From Stomoxys calcitrans (taxonomy: Eukaryota > Arthropoda > Insecta > Diptera > Muscidae), in contig NC_081553.1 in assembly GCF_963082655.1 (NCBI RefSeq), positions 211,206,117 to 211,270,116 on the forward strand: a DNA stretch of 64,000 nt. Reading direction: 5' to 3'. Each line of letters starts with the position of its first letter. Within the stretch, counting starts at the first letter, position 1. The notes beneath the pieces were generated by a model, which searched no databases, had not been told where the DNA came from, and was given only the letters and a program-made list of their open reading frames with translations. Of the stretch, positions 53,225 through 62,892 are shown piece by piece. Position numbers and translations under genes: made by a program.

Positions 53225-53340
53225 CAGTTCCTTGCTGTCCCAACCAGTCCAAATATTCCCTAGGGTAGTTTTTTGGTGGAGCTTCCCATGGAGGTTTTTT
53301 ACTTTAATGGGGTTTTTTGATGGTGTAGGTCCCTAAAACC
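53225..53340. repeat. Short dispersed repeat shared with 55676-56095
   Basis: GTCCCAACCAGTCCAAATAT, CCCTAGGGTAGTTTTTTGGT, CCATGGAGGTTTTTTACTTT and AATGGGGTTTTTTGATGGTG recur at 55676-56095, where the copy is split by a SINE. Confidence 0.7.
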
Positions 53341-53454
53341 GGTTCGTCTGTCTGTCCATGTACTCTGCGATCAAGTTCCAGGTCGCATTTATGGTCCGAT
53401 TGTCATCAAAATGCGCAAGTCTCTTTTTTGGCCCAAGAATGAAGGCTATTGAAC

Positions 53455-54960
53455 CGAAATCGGTTCAGATTTAGATATAGCTTCCATATATATCTTTCAT
53501 CCGATATGGCCTTTTTAGGCTGTAGAAGCCACAATTTTGGTTCGATCTTTACAAAATTTGGCATGGGGTGTTTTATTCAAAGGCCTCATATGTGTCCAAA
53601 ATTTCATAAAAATCGGTTCAGATTTAGATATAGCTCCCATATATATCTTTCATCCGATATGGCCTTTTAAGGCTGTGGAAGCCACAATTTTGGTCCGATC
53701 TTTACAAAATTTGGCATGGGGTGTTTTATTCAAAGTCCTCATATGTGTGCAAAATTTCATAAAAATCGGTTCAGATTTAGATATAGCTCCCATATATATC
53801 TTTCATCCGATATGGCCTTTTAAGGCTGTGGAAGCCACAATTTTCGTCCGATCTTTACAAAATTTGGCATGGGGTGTTTTATTCAAAGTCCTCATATGTG
53901 TGAAAAGTTTCGCCACAATCGGTTCAGATTTAGATAAAGCTCCCATATATAACTTTCATCCGATATGGCCTTTTTAGGCTGTAGAAGCCACAATTTTTGT
54001 TCGATCTATACAAAATTTGGCATGGGGTGTTTTATTCAAAGTCCTCATATATGTGCAAAGTTTCGCCACAATCGGTTCAGATTTAGATATAGCTCCCATA
54101 TATAACTTTCATCCGATATGGCCTTTTAATGCTGTAGAAGCCACAATTTTGGTCGGATCTTTACAAAAGTTGGCATGGGGTGTTTTATTTGACGTCTCCT
54201 TATGTGTGCAAAATTTCATAAAGATCGGTCCAGATTTAGATATAGCTCCCATATATATGTAACGCCCAATTTGCACTTAAATGGCCGTAGTAGCTACAAT
54301 TTTCAACCGATCTGCACAACAATTGGCACGGACTGTTTTGTCGCTGCACTTAATATATATGAATTTCATAAAAATCGGTTCAGGTTTGGATATAGCTCCC
54401 ATATATATATCCTTCATCCGATTTGAACTATTAAAGCTGTAGAAGCCACAATTTTGGTCCGATCTTTAGCAAATTTGGCGTGGAGTCGTTTTTGTGAAGT
54501 CTCAATGTATGTGCAATATTTCATAAAAATCGGTTCAGATTTGGATATAGCTCCCATATATATATCCTTCATCCGATTTGAACTATTAAAGCTGTAGAAG
54601 CCACAATTTCGGTCCGATCTTTACAAAATTTTGCATGGGGTATTTTATTTGACGTCTTCATATGTGTGCAAAATTTCATAGAAAATCGGTTTAAATTTAG
54701 ATATAGCTACCATATATATCATTCATCCGATATGGGCTTTTAAGGCTGTAGAATCCACAATTTTCGCCCGATTTTACATGAGATGTTTAAATTGACGTTC
54801 CAATACGTGGGCAAAATTTCATTAAAATCAGTCCAAATTTACATATAGCACCAATTAAAAATATTTCATCCGATATGGACTTTGAAGGTAGTAAAAACCC
54901 GCACTCCCATATAATCTTTTATCCGATATGGCCTTTTAAAGATGTGGAAATCCAAATCTT
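53455..54960. repeat. 153-bp tandem array of a different sequence (AATCGGTTCAGATTTAGATA)
   Basis: Anchors ATCGGTTCAGATTTAGATAT at 53459, 53612, 53765, 53918, 54071, 54224, 54374, 54529, 54685 and about 54827. The first five steps are exactly 153 bp, the later ones drift (150, 155, 156, 142). Unit landmarks: AGCTCCCATATATATCTTTC, CATCCGATATGGCCTTTTAA, GCTGTAGAAGCCACAATTTT, GATCTTTACAAAATTTGGCA and GTGTGCAAAATTTCATAAAA. It shares only short words with the 27.2-kb array. The 146-residue frame (53537-53977) is a period artefact of 51 codons per unit. Confidence 0.9.
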
Positions 54961-55280
54961 TTGTCCTGCAAATTGCAAATTTTGCCCATGAACATTCCAC
55001 TAAGGAACAGGGGCAAACTTCTCACATATCAATGAGTGCAGTCCGATTCAAGTTTAAGCTCAATGATAAGGGGCCTTCTTTTTTTATAGCCGAGTCCGAA
55101 CGGCGCACTGCGACACCTCTTTGGAGAGAAGTTTTACATGGCATAGTACCTCACAAATGTTGCCAGCATTAGGAGGGGAAAACCACCGCTGACATTTTTT
55201 TTTTCTGATGGTCTCGCCAGGATTCGAACCCAGGCTTTCGGACATGCAAACCTCTGCGCTACGGTGGCCTCTTTTGTCCT
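54957..55280 (-). mobile_element. tRNA-derived SINE (longer family) with target-site duplication
   Basis: TCTTTTGTCCT at 54957-54967 and again at 55270-55280 is an 11-bp target duplication around a reverse-orientation SINE. The head AGGCCACCGTAGCGCAGAGG is near 55268 and the B box GGGTTCGAATCCTG near 55230. The body includes GCGGTGGTTTTCCCCTCCTA and the CTTAGTGGAATGTTCATGGG end at 54985-55005. It interrupts the last unit of the 153-bp array. Confidence 0.93.
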
Positions 55281-55504
55281 ATGATAGGAAAATCTTACAA
55301 GGTCCTAAATTGCTATTTCAATTGGTATCCAAACTAAAATCTGACTAGATTTCGAGATAAGTTCTAAATATAAAAGGTACTGCATGCACTAGGTGGAGTA
55401 GGGTATTATATAGTCGGCACCGCCCGACTTTAGCCTTTCCTTACTGTTTTTTTTGATTCGTTTTCTTTTGATTCGTTTTCTTTTGATTCTAGCCTACTGT
55501 TTGG

Positions 55505-55668
55505 CGTACTATCCACCTAACCACCTAACCACCTATCCAGCAAACCACCTATCCACCTAACCACCTAACCACCTATCCACCTATCCACCTTACCACCTAT
55601 CCAGCTAACCACCTAACCACCTATCCACCTATCCACCTAACCACCTATCCACCTAACCTACTAACCAC
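55505..55668. repeat. 8-bp minisatellite (CCACCTAA/CCACCTAT)
   Basis: About twenty units of 8 bp with alternating final base, occasional CCAGCAAA and CCAGCTAA variants, and grouped patterns suggesting duplication in blocks. Confidence 0.92.
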
Positions 55669-55712
55669 TGTTAGACGTACTATCCCAATCAGTCCAATTG
55701 TTATCTTATTCT

Positions 55713-56015
55713 AAATTTCCCATGATCATTCCATTAAGAAACAGGGCATACTTCTCTCATATCAATGAGTGCAGTCCGATTAAAGTTTAAGCTCAATGAT
55801 AAGATGCCTCCATTAACGCCGAGTCCGAACGAGGTGCCGTATAGCGACACCATTTGGTAAAGAAGTTTTAACATGGCAGGATACCTCACAAATGCAGCCA
55901 GCATTAGTAAGGGGACAACCACCGCTGACAATTTTTCTGATGTTTAGGCAGGGATTTGAACCCAGGCGCTCGGCGCCGTTGGCGAACATGCTAACCTCTG
56001 CGCCACTGTGGCCTC
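55713..56015 (-). mobile_element. tRNA-derived SINE (longer family), reverse
   Basis: Head AGGCCACAGTGGCGCAGAGG reads leftward from 56015; the B box appears as GGTTCAAATCCCTG near 55955; CCTTACTAATGCTGGCTGCA and TTCTTAATGGAATGATCATG follow. It splits a copy of the repeat at 53225-53340, with matching sequence on both sides. No clear target duplication is seen. Confidence 0.88.
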
Positions 56016-56155
56016 CTAGGGTTGTTTTTTGGAGGAGCCATGGAGGTTTTGGGCTCATTTAATGGGGCTTTTTGATGATGTGGGTTTACTCCCTGAAACT
56101 TATGCTGATGCTTGCCCCAAATTTGTATGACAGAATCGAACTTTACTCGCATATA

Positions 56156-56392
56156 TTGGGTTGCCCAAAAAGTAATTGCGGATTTTTCATACAGTCTGCG
56201 TTGACAAATTTTTTCACAGCTTGTGACTCTGTAATTGCATTCTTTCTTCTGTCAGTTATAAGCTGTTACTTTAAGCTTGCTTTAGAAAAAAAGTGTAAAA
56301 ACAGTATATTTGATTAAAGTTCCTTCTAAGTTTTATTAAAAATGCATTTAATTTCTTTTAAAAAATCCGCAATTACTTTTTGGGCAACCCAA
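56156..56392 (+). mobile_element. Mariner-type MITE, copy 6 (complete)
   Basis: Both termini are intact (TTGGGTTGCCCAAAAAGTAA ... TACTTTTTGGGCAACCCAA), 237 bp, with TA on each side (56154-56155 and 56393-56394). Best reference copy in this window. Confidence 0.95.
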
Positions 56393-56394
56393 TA

Positions 56395-56700
56395 CTTTTC
56401 ATAAGACTCCCATATTGTCTTCATCAGTTTATATATTTTTCTTGTGTCAATCTCCAGCCCCTTAATTCCCCGACACTTGCCTCAAATATATAAACAAATT
56501 CAAGCTCTACTCTCACATTCATTTTATTTGAGTTCTATATTGCCTTGATTAGTTTGGGTTTTCATATTGATTGGGTGACCCATAATTCTCCTTACTCTAT
56601 GCTTTATGCCACATTTGAACTCTGCTTGTAAATACCTTTTATTTGAGTCCCATATTGCCATGATCATCCTTAATGTCCAATGGTGAGCCTTTTTATGAGT
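56395..56700. repeat. CAATATGGGACTCAAATGAA family fragment, reverse
   Basis: ATAAGACTCCCATATTGTCT, TCATTTTATTTGAGTTCTAT, AAATACCTTTTATTTGAGTC and CCCATATTGCCATGATCATC mark three diverged units in reverse orientation. Confidence 0.65.
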
Positions 56701-57656
56701 AGGCAGAAAATCTCCACAGACACCACATTAGCCAGCAGGATAAGCAACTTCACATTTCCATCCATAAGTAATATCTGCCTTACTAATGTGTTTTCCCTAT
56801 CTAACTGTAACAAAAAAACCAATTCGCACTCCCCCTATCTTCAGTTTCCTTAGCTTATATGACATCTACACATGATTGAGTTTCCAAAAAAAACAAACAC
56901 CCCCTCTCTCTCGAAACAAGGTCATAATGGTTAATTACTTTCCCAACTGTTTAGCTCATCTTCCTGAGTGAGTTTTGTTCTCATTTCCTAGTTGCAACCG
57001 CGCCAACTTTGAAAAAATAATTCGATAATTTTTTTTTCTTGGTTATTACTTTATTTGTTGTTTATTTGATTGAATGTAGAGAAGAAATGTTTACTAGTGT
57101 GTGAGCTTACATGTGCATGTGTATGTGTGTGTGTCTACACATGAAAGACATTTCTTAAATTTGTTTGAAGTACTTAAACGCAAATTTGCGTGTTTCCAAT
57201 TTTACTTCTCTGACGCTTTTTCTGTTTCGTACTTTTGGTTTCTTCTTGCAAACGTCATTGCTGTTGCTGTTGCTGTTGTTACGACGAATTTGTATTGAGA
57301 CCAAACAAAACAATTATGTCGTGTTTGTCGTTTTGTTCTTTCTTGGTTTTCTTCTTCTGTTGTTCAACATTTTATTTTTATTTTTATTTTGTCTTCCAAT
57401 GGGGCAATTTCACTTTGCTTCTCAGGATCATTGTAACCCCTTATGCCATGAAATAAAAGAGGGCTATTATTTCTTATTTTATTTTCAAAACTATGGCCTT
57501 GACTGTGCCATTAATAGATCAATGGGTCAATGCAATAAGAGAATAGTTTGTGGTCGGGACTTCTATGGAAAATTGAGGGGGAATACATATTTTATGAGAA
57601 CTTTATATAAAGAAAATTTTACTTGTACTAAGAATGTGATAAACTTAAAAAATAAC
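56701..57656. other. Low-copy DNA with a hydrophobic open frame, no gene supported
   Basis: Contains the longest non-repeat frame of the window (57165-57662, 165 codons). It is leucine/phenylalanine-rich in the middle (TSLLLLLLLLRR, FLGFLLLLFNILFLFLFCLP) because of TTG/CTG and TTT runs. Its last ten codons run into the start of a dispersed element. That composition and the borrowed end argue against a real protein. A TGTGTGTGTG tract lies near 57120. Confidence 0.4.
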
Positions 57657-58610
57657 AAGTAAAAGTGTGCTAACTTCAGCCGGGCCGTAACTTGGGAACC
57701 CACCACCATGGATTCTGCTAAAAATGTATTCAAAATAAATCTAGTTAATGGGCATATTTTTATTCTACATACCAAACTTTTGTCAATTCAGCAAAAAATA
57801 AAGCTTCTAGCAACCGAAGAAGGATGATCGAGAGACCGGTTTATATGGGAGCTATATCAGGTTATAGACCGATTCGGACCGTACTTGGCACAGTTGTTGG
57901 AAGCCATAACAGAACACCATATGCCAAATTGTAGCCAAATCGAATAAAAATTGCGGCTTGCAGGGGCTCAAGAAGTCAAATCGGGAGATCGGGTTATAGG
58001 GGAGCTATATCCAAATCTGAACCGATATTGCTATTTGTAATCCCCAACAACATATATCAGTAAGAAATAAAATGCAAATTTTGCCCATGAAAATTCCACT
58101 AAAGAACAGGGGCAAACTTCTCACATATCAATGAGAGCAGTCCGATTCAAGTTTTAAGCTCAATGATAAAGTGCCTCCTTTTCATATCTGAGTCCAAACG
58201 GCGTGCAGCAGTGCGACACCTCTTTGGAGAGAAGTTTTACATGGCATAGTACCTCACAAATGTTGTCAGCATAAGGAGGGGAAAACCACCGCAGAAAATT
58301 TTTTCTGATGGTCTCGCCAGGATTCGAACCCAGGCGTTCAGCGTCATAGGCGGACATGCTAACCTCTGCGCTACGGTGGCCTCAGTAAGAAGTACCTTTG
58401 CAAAATTTCAAGCGGGCTGGCTTTACATGTTCGACAGCTATCGTGATATCCCCAGACGGATGGACTACCATGGCCAGATCGACTTATAATGTCAAGACGA
58501 TCAAGTATATGTTTCCTCTATGGGGTTGCAGATCAATATTTCTAAGTGACACAAACGTAATAACTATTGTAGATTAATCCTATGTTAGTTGGCATAAGAA
58601 GGTAAATTTT
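57657..58610 (+). mobile_element. GGCCGGGCCGAA-type element, split by a SINE
   Basis: Starts ACAAGTAAAAGTGTGCTAAC then TTCAGCCGGGCCGTAAC and ACCACCATGGATTC. Units GACCGGTTTATATGGGAGCT (57832) and GATCGGGTTATAGGGGAGCT (57985) are 153 bp apart. CAAATCTGAACCGATATTGC follows, then a SINE (58057-58391). The tail resumes as AGTACCTTTGCAAAATTTCA, GACGGATGGACTACCATGGC and AGACGATCAAGTATATG to about 58605. Confidence 0.83.
58057..58391 (-). mobile_element. tRNA-derived SINE (longer family) with 10-bp target-site duplication
   Basis: TCAGTAAGAA at 58057-58066 and again at 58382-58391 bounds a reverse-orientation SINE. The head GAGGCCACCGTAGCGCAGAG reads leftward from 58382, B box GGGTTCGAATCCTG, body to TTTAGTGGAATTTTCATGGG. 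The host element is continuous across the site (CATATATCAGTAAGAAGTAC), so insertion order is certain. Confidence 0.95.
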
Positions 58611-58823
58611 TGTTATTTTCCATCAAAGTTGAAAATAGTGGAAACAAGTAAAAAGGCATTAAGTTCGACCTGACCGAACTTTGAATACCCATCACCTCGG
58701 GTATATATATATATTAAAAACCTTTCGTCAAAATACAATAAAAAATGCATCATCTATGATCCCATAGTAGCTATATTTAAATATAGTCCTATCTCCCTCA
58801 TTTTCAAGAAGGCTATGTAAGGA

Positions 58824-58825
<2 letters not shown>

Positions 58826-58888
<63 letters not shown>
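58826..58888. repeat. (AT)n microsatellite
   Basis: About 30 uninterrupted AT dinucleotides within the head of the dispersed element. Confidence 0.97.
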
Positions 58889-58890
<2 letters not shown>

Positions 58891-59021
58891 GAACCATATA
58901 GAATATGAATGACGAGGAGTTTAACACAGCCTACTGTTTCAAATTTCAGCGAAATCGAATAATAAACGTGCTCTTATTGTCTCAAGAACTTAAATCGAAA
59001 AATCGTTACATGTGGCAGCTA

Positions 59022-59242
59022 TGGGTTGCCCAAAAAGTAATTGCGATTTTTTATATAGTCGGCGTTGACAAATTTTTTCACAGCTTGTGACTGTGTAATT
59101 GCATTCTTTCTTTTGTCGGTTATCAGCTGTTACTTTTAGCTTGCTTTAGAAAAAAAGTGTAAAAAAGTATATTTGATTAAAGTTCATTCTAAGTTTTATT
59201 AAAACTTTAAAAAAATCCGCAATTACTTTTTGGGCAACCCAA
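59022..59242 (+). mobile_element. Mariner-type MITE, copy 7
   Basis: 221 bp: TGGGTTGCCCAAAAAGTAAT at the left and TTTTTGGGCAACCCAA at the right, TA on both sides. It lacks about 16 bp of the interior (the AATGCATTTACTTTCTT stretch) and one G in the left terminus. Inserted at an AGCTATATCC-type site of a dispersed element. Confidence 0.92.
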
Positions 59243-59909
59243 TATATCCATATATAGCCCGTTCATGTCTATACTCGGTATGAATGTCGAGGATATCGGT
59301 ATTAAACCGAGATGTCGAAGAGCCTAACACAACTCGCTATACCAAATGTCTGCGAAATCGGACAATAAATGAGCCTATTATGGGCTCAAGACCTTAAGTC
59401 AAGAGATCCGTTTATATGACAGCTATATCTAAAATCTAAAGATGTCGAGAGGTCTAACATAACTTATTGTCGCAATTTCAGCGAAACCTGATAATAAATA
59501 CGCCTTTTATGGACCCAAAACCTTAAGTCGAGGGATCGGTCTATATGACAGCTATATCAAAACCTGTACCGATCTGGGCCATGGATGTTGAGAGGTCTAA
59601 CATAACTTATTGTCCCAAATTTCTGATAATAAATGCCCCTTTTTTGGGCCCAAAACCGTAAATCGAGAGATCGGTCTATGTGGCAGCTATATCTAAATCT
59701 GGACCGATCTGAGCCGTATTGAACTAAGATGTCAAGAGGCCTAACACAACTCACTGTCCCAAAATTCAACGAAATCGTATAATAAGTGTAGCTTTAATGG
59801 GCCTAAGGCCTTAAATCAGCAAATCAGTCTATATGGAGGCGATACCAAAAAATCTGTGCAAAGTTTCAGCTCAATTTCTCTATTTTCTAAAGACTGTAGC
59901 GTGATTTCA

Positions 59910-60031
59910 ACAGACAGACGGACACACGGACGCACAGACAGAGAAGGACGAACAGACTGACTGACGGACAGACGGACGGACGGACAAACAGACAGACGGA
60001 CTAACTTACGGACAGACAGACGGTCGGACAG

Positions 60032-60064
<33 letters not shown>

Positions 60065-60071
60065 TAGACGG

Positions 60072-60102
<31 letters not shown>

Positions 60103-60468
60103 GACACACGGACAGACGGAAGGACGGACAGAAGGACGGACAGAAGGACGGACAGAAGGACGGTGTGACGGCCAGACAGACACACGGACTGGCTGACGGA
60201 CAGACGGACGGACATGCAGACGGACAGACAGACAAACGGACGTACAGACAGACGGACGAACAGACAAATGGACGGACGAACAGACAAACAGACGGACGAA
60301 CTGAGAGACAGACAGACAGACTAACTGACGGACAGACAGACGTACACACGGACGGACGGACAGACAGAGAGACAGACGGGCGGACAGACAGACAGACGGA
60401 CGGCAGACGGACGGACAGACGGACGGTGTGACGGCCAGACGTACTGACTGACGGACAGACGGACGGAC
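59910..60468. repeat. GACA/GACG microsatellite, about 560 bp
   Basis: Roughly 140 GACR tetramers with interspersed ACTGAC, GGTGTGACGGCCAGAC and AAGGACGGACAG variants. The GGTGTGACGGCCAGAC variant appears twice (60161, 60425), implying internal block duplication. The long VRPSVCLSV and TDGQTDR frames on the two strands are artefacts. Confidence 0.95.
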
Positions 60469-60569
60469 TTAATCCATCCATAACCTTTTAAGTTCCATAA
60501 TTGGAAAATTGGTTTATATATCGTGGACTAACATTGCTCATTTGTCACGAAGAAGTTTAGCTGGGAGCT

Positions 60570-60690
60570 ACCAGGCGCGTCCACATGTTGCGGATGGTGT
60601 AATGTTCCATACGGAGAAGTTGCAACTGCAGTCGCGGACAATCAACAGTATCGGATGGAGAGTCACAGTGTGAGGCCGGGTGGCTAAGGT
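60570..60690. repeat. Dispersed repeat shared with 25125-25220
   Basis: See 25125-25220: same order of landmarks (GTTGCGGATGGTG, CCATACGGAGAAG, GTGAGGCCGGGTGG). Confidence 0.6.
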
Positions 60691-60694
60691 AAAA

Positions 60695-61845
60695 ATGAAA
60701 TTGCAACCAAATGATGCCACTTAAATTTATTTCTTGGACTTCTTTTTAAATTTCCGACATAGGTACTCAAGTACCGGAATGTCCATTACATAAAAATCTC
60801 AGAAAAATTCAAATATCAAGATACTAAAGTCGAATAGTGACAACTTCTTTAACTTTGATTAAAATGTTTTTCTCAGTAATCATATAAAAACAACCATTAT
60901 GGCAAACCTATAACAAACCTTTTAACCTAATCTACTTCACCAAAAACGTCTTCAAAATCTTAAAATTTTTAACACGATTCAAAGAATTCACCTACTTAAC
61001 TTTAAGATTCTCAAGACCTCTATAGACTTCATTATGTTTTTGCACTCAAATTTGATCCCTACAAACATTTCTCCTCACTTCCAATTGAGTGGTATACTTT
61101 TGACTCATTTTCCCCTTTCACCTGCTCTCGCTTCCAATGGGAATGCTATGAAATGAAAATGGAACAGCGCCATATTTGTAAAAGGAATAAACAACCCATA
61201 CCAACCATTCAAACAACAACCAAAATTCACCAACACATAGATGAAGGGCATTTTAATTCAACTTCAACACCCCTTGTTAAACACCATATGCTACAGTGTG
61301 GAGTGAGTTGACTACGCAGTACAATGGTGGTTGTAGTTGTTGTGTATTTACTGTTCATGGTGGTTGATTTGATTCAGTCACCATTAGGGCGGGGCTTCAG
61401 TAGGCCTTTAAGTAACCACAAAACATCGCAAGCCATATGGCACAACAAAGAGTACTCAGAATGGCTGAAGAGATGAACTTTTGTGAATTGAAGTGTTTTA
61501 CTTTCGAATGCGGAAACTTTATTTAATGTAAGATGCTTCTTTTAGCTCAGCATGAGGCAATTAAAGTTTTTTCAACTAAAAGAAAATAATGTGAAAAGTG
61601 TATGGTCATTAATCAGTAACAAAATTGTTGAATTAACCAGTCCCAAAGATTTATTTTAACAATCAAAAACAACAACTGCTCATGGGATTGTAATATTTGG
61701 GAATATGTTTAGTAAAAAAAAGTTTTTAGAACCTTTTAAAAAGTGTTACTGTTATGTTTAGTAAAAAAATGTTTTCAAACCCTTTAAAATAGTGATGTCA
61801 AGGGAGCAGTTTTTTTTTCAAATTTATCACAATATGAAAAATGGG
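60695..61845. other. Low-copy DNA, no gene seen
   Basis: Non-repetitive, A/T-rich, without notable open frames. A short imperfect duplication (TGTTATGTTTAGTAAAAAAA, near 61705 and 61750) is visible. Confidence 0.45.
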
Positions 61846-61846
61846 A

Positions 61847-62180
61847 GGCCACCGCAACGCAGAGGTTAGCATTGCCGCCTGTGACGCTGAACGCCTGGGT
61901 TCGAATCCTGGCAAGACCTTCAGAATGCCGGATCACTTAATATTAGCAACATTTGAGAGGTACTATGCCATGTAAAAACTTCTCTTCAAAGAGATGTCGC
62001 ACTGCGGCACTCCCTTCGGACTCGGATATAAAAAGGAGGCCCCTTATCGGACTGCACTTAATGGGCAAACTTTGCATTAGCATGACAAAAGAGGAGTTAA
62101 CAACCAACTCCTCGATAATGTTGGCGACATTTGTAACGCCTTTAACCACATTAAAAGTTCACAACAAAGAAGTGTTGCTC
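61847..62180 (+). mobile_element. tRNA-derived SINE (longer family), rearranged
   Basis: Head GGAGGCCACCGCAACGCAGA, A-box-like GGTTAGCATTGCC and B box GGGTTCGAATCCTG are intact. The body runs to GGATATAAAAAGGAGGCCCC and the GGACTGCACTTAATGGG-like region. It is then followed by a second partial body copy (CAACTCCTCGATAATGTTGG, GGCGACATTTGTAACGCC, AACAAAGAAGTGTTGCTCTG), so about 90 bp is duplicated. Confidence 0.85.
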
Positions 62181-62339
62181 TGATCGACGGAAAAGGAAAT
62201 CTTTAAAGGAATTTGACAAAATTAAAAAAAAAAAATATACTTAAGGTTAACTATCAATGAAAGGTTTGGCCCATTTTGTTTAAAGAGCTAATTTTCCTGT
62301 AAGTAGGAAGAAGGAAAAAGAAGGACAAAAGATGATGGA

Positions 62340-62480
62340 ATAAGGATCTCAGGTTACTCCTAAGCGATGCCAGAAGGGCGTTCAATGCGGCCACTAAGAG
62401 TGATGACAGAGAGTTATGGTTGGACTTTAGGATCAAAGTGAAGATATACAAAGAGTAATTAAAGAGTGCCAAAAGAGAGG
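62340..62480 (+). pseudogene. Non-LTR retrotransposon ORF2 linker fragment
   Basis: In one frame the plus strand reads LRLLLSDARRAFNAATKSDD followed by RELWLDFRIKVKIYKE and a stop. This is the basic helical linker typical between endonuclease and reverse transcriptase in I/R1/LOA ORF2 proteins (pattern A.RAFN.A.......W..F....K.YK..I). Too short to classify further. Confidence 0.55.
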
Positions 62481-62514
62481 ACTTTGTTGGATTGATAGAA
62501 ACAAAGAGTACTAA

Positions 62515-62890
62515 ATTTCTTTCTTAAAAAAGTACAAAGCCATCCTTTCTCAAAGAAAAAGGTACTAAAATTATACTTTTTTTAAAGGAAATGGTACTGA
62601 AACAGACCTTTCTTAAAGGCAAGGGTACTAAATTTACCTTTTCTAAAACAAAAAGGGTACCAAAACTATCCTTTTTCAAGGAAAAGGGTACTTAAACTAC
62701 CCCCTATTAGAGGATATGGTACTAAAACTAGCCCTTATTAGAGCAAAGGGTACTAAAATTACCCCCTATTTAAGGAAAGGGTACCCCTGATTAGATGAAA
62801 CTACCATTTATTAGAGGAAAGGATACTAAAACTAGACTTTTTTAAGAAAAAGGGTAGTAAAATTACACTTTCTTAAAAAAAGGGTACTAC
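62515..62890. repeat. Short third array of the 31-bp-type minisatellite
   Basis: Some twelve units of GGGTACTAAAACTACCC plus TTTTAGAGGAAA or TTCTTAAAGGAAA variants. Related to the arrays at 8155 and 14596 but with a different centre (TTAGAGG or TTAAAGG instead of CTTTGGG). It runs directly into a TATATGGGAGCTATAT repeat at 62893. Confidence 0.85.
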
Positions 62891-62892
62891 AA

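Larger units (their letters stand above)
58645..59905 (+). mobile_element. Diverged dispersed element with GACR tail, split by a MITE
   Basis: Opens ACAAGTAAAAAGGCATTAAG then TTCGACCTGACCGAACTTTG, a diverged form of the GGCCGGGCCGAA head. An AT microsatellite and units with GATCGGTCTATATGACAGCT (near 59405, 59534, 59669, 59822) follow at 129, 135 and 153-bp spacing. A MITE lies at 59022-59242. The 3' side is a very long GACR microsatellite. Confidence 0.75.

Noticed and set aside
53537..53977. 146-residue frame with 51-residue repeats
   Set aside because: The unit is 153 bp, divisible by three; the frame is also open in part in other arrays of the same period and on the other strand. No domain is recognised.
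57165..57662. 165-residue hydrophobic frame, possible membrane protein
   Set aside because: Leucine/phenylalanine runs come from TTG/CTG and T-rich low-complexity DNA, and the last codons lie inside a dispersed element.
59816..60481. 221-residue frame with VRPSVCLSV repeats
   Set aside because: Translation of a GACR tetranucleotide microsatellite; open on both strands and in several frames.
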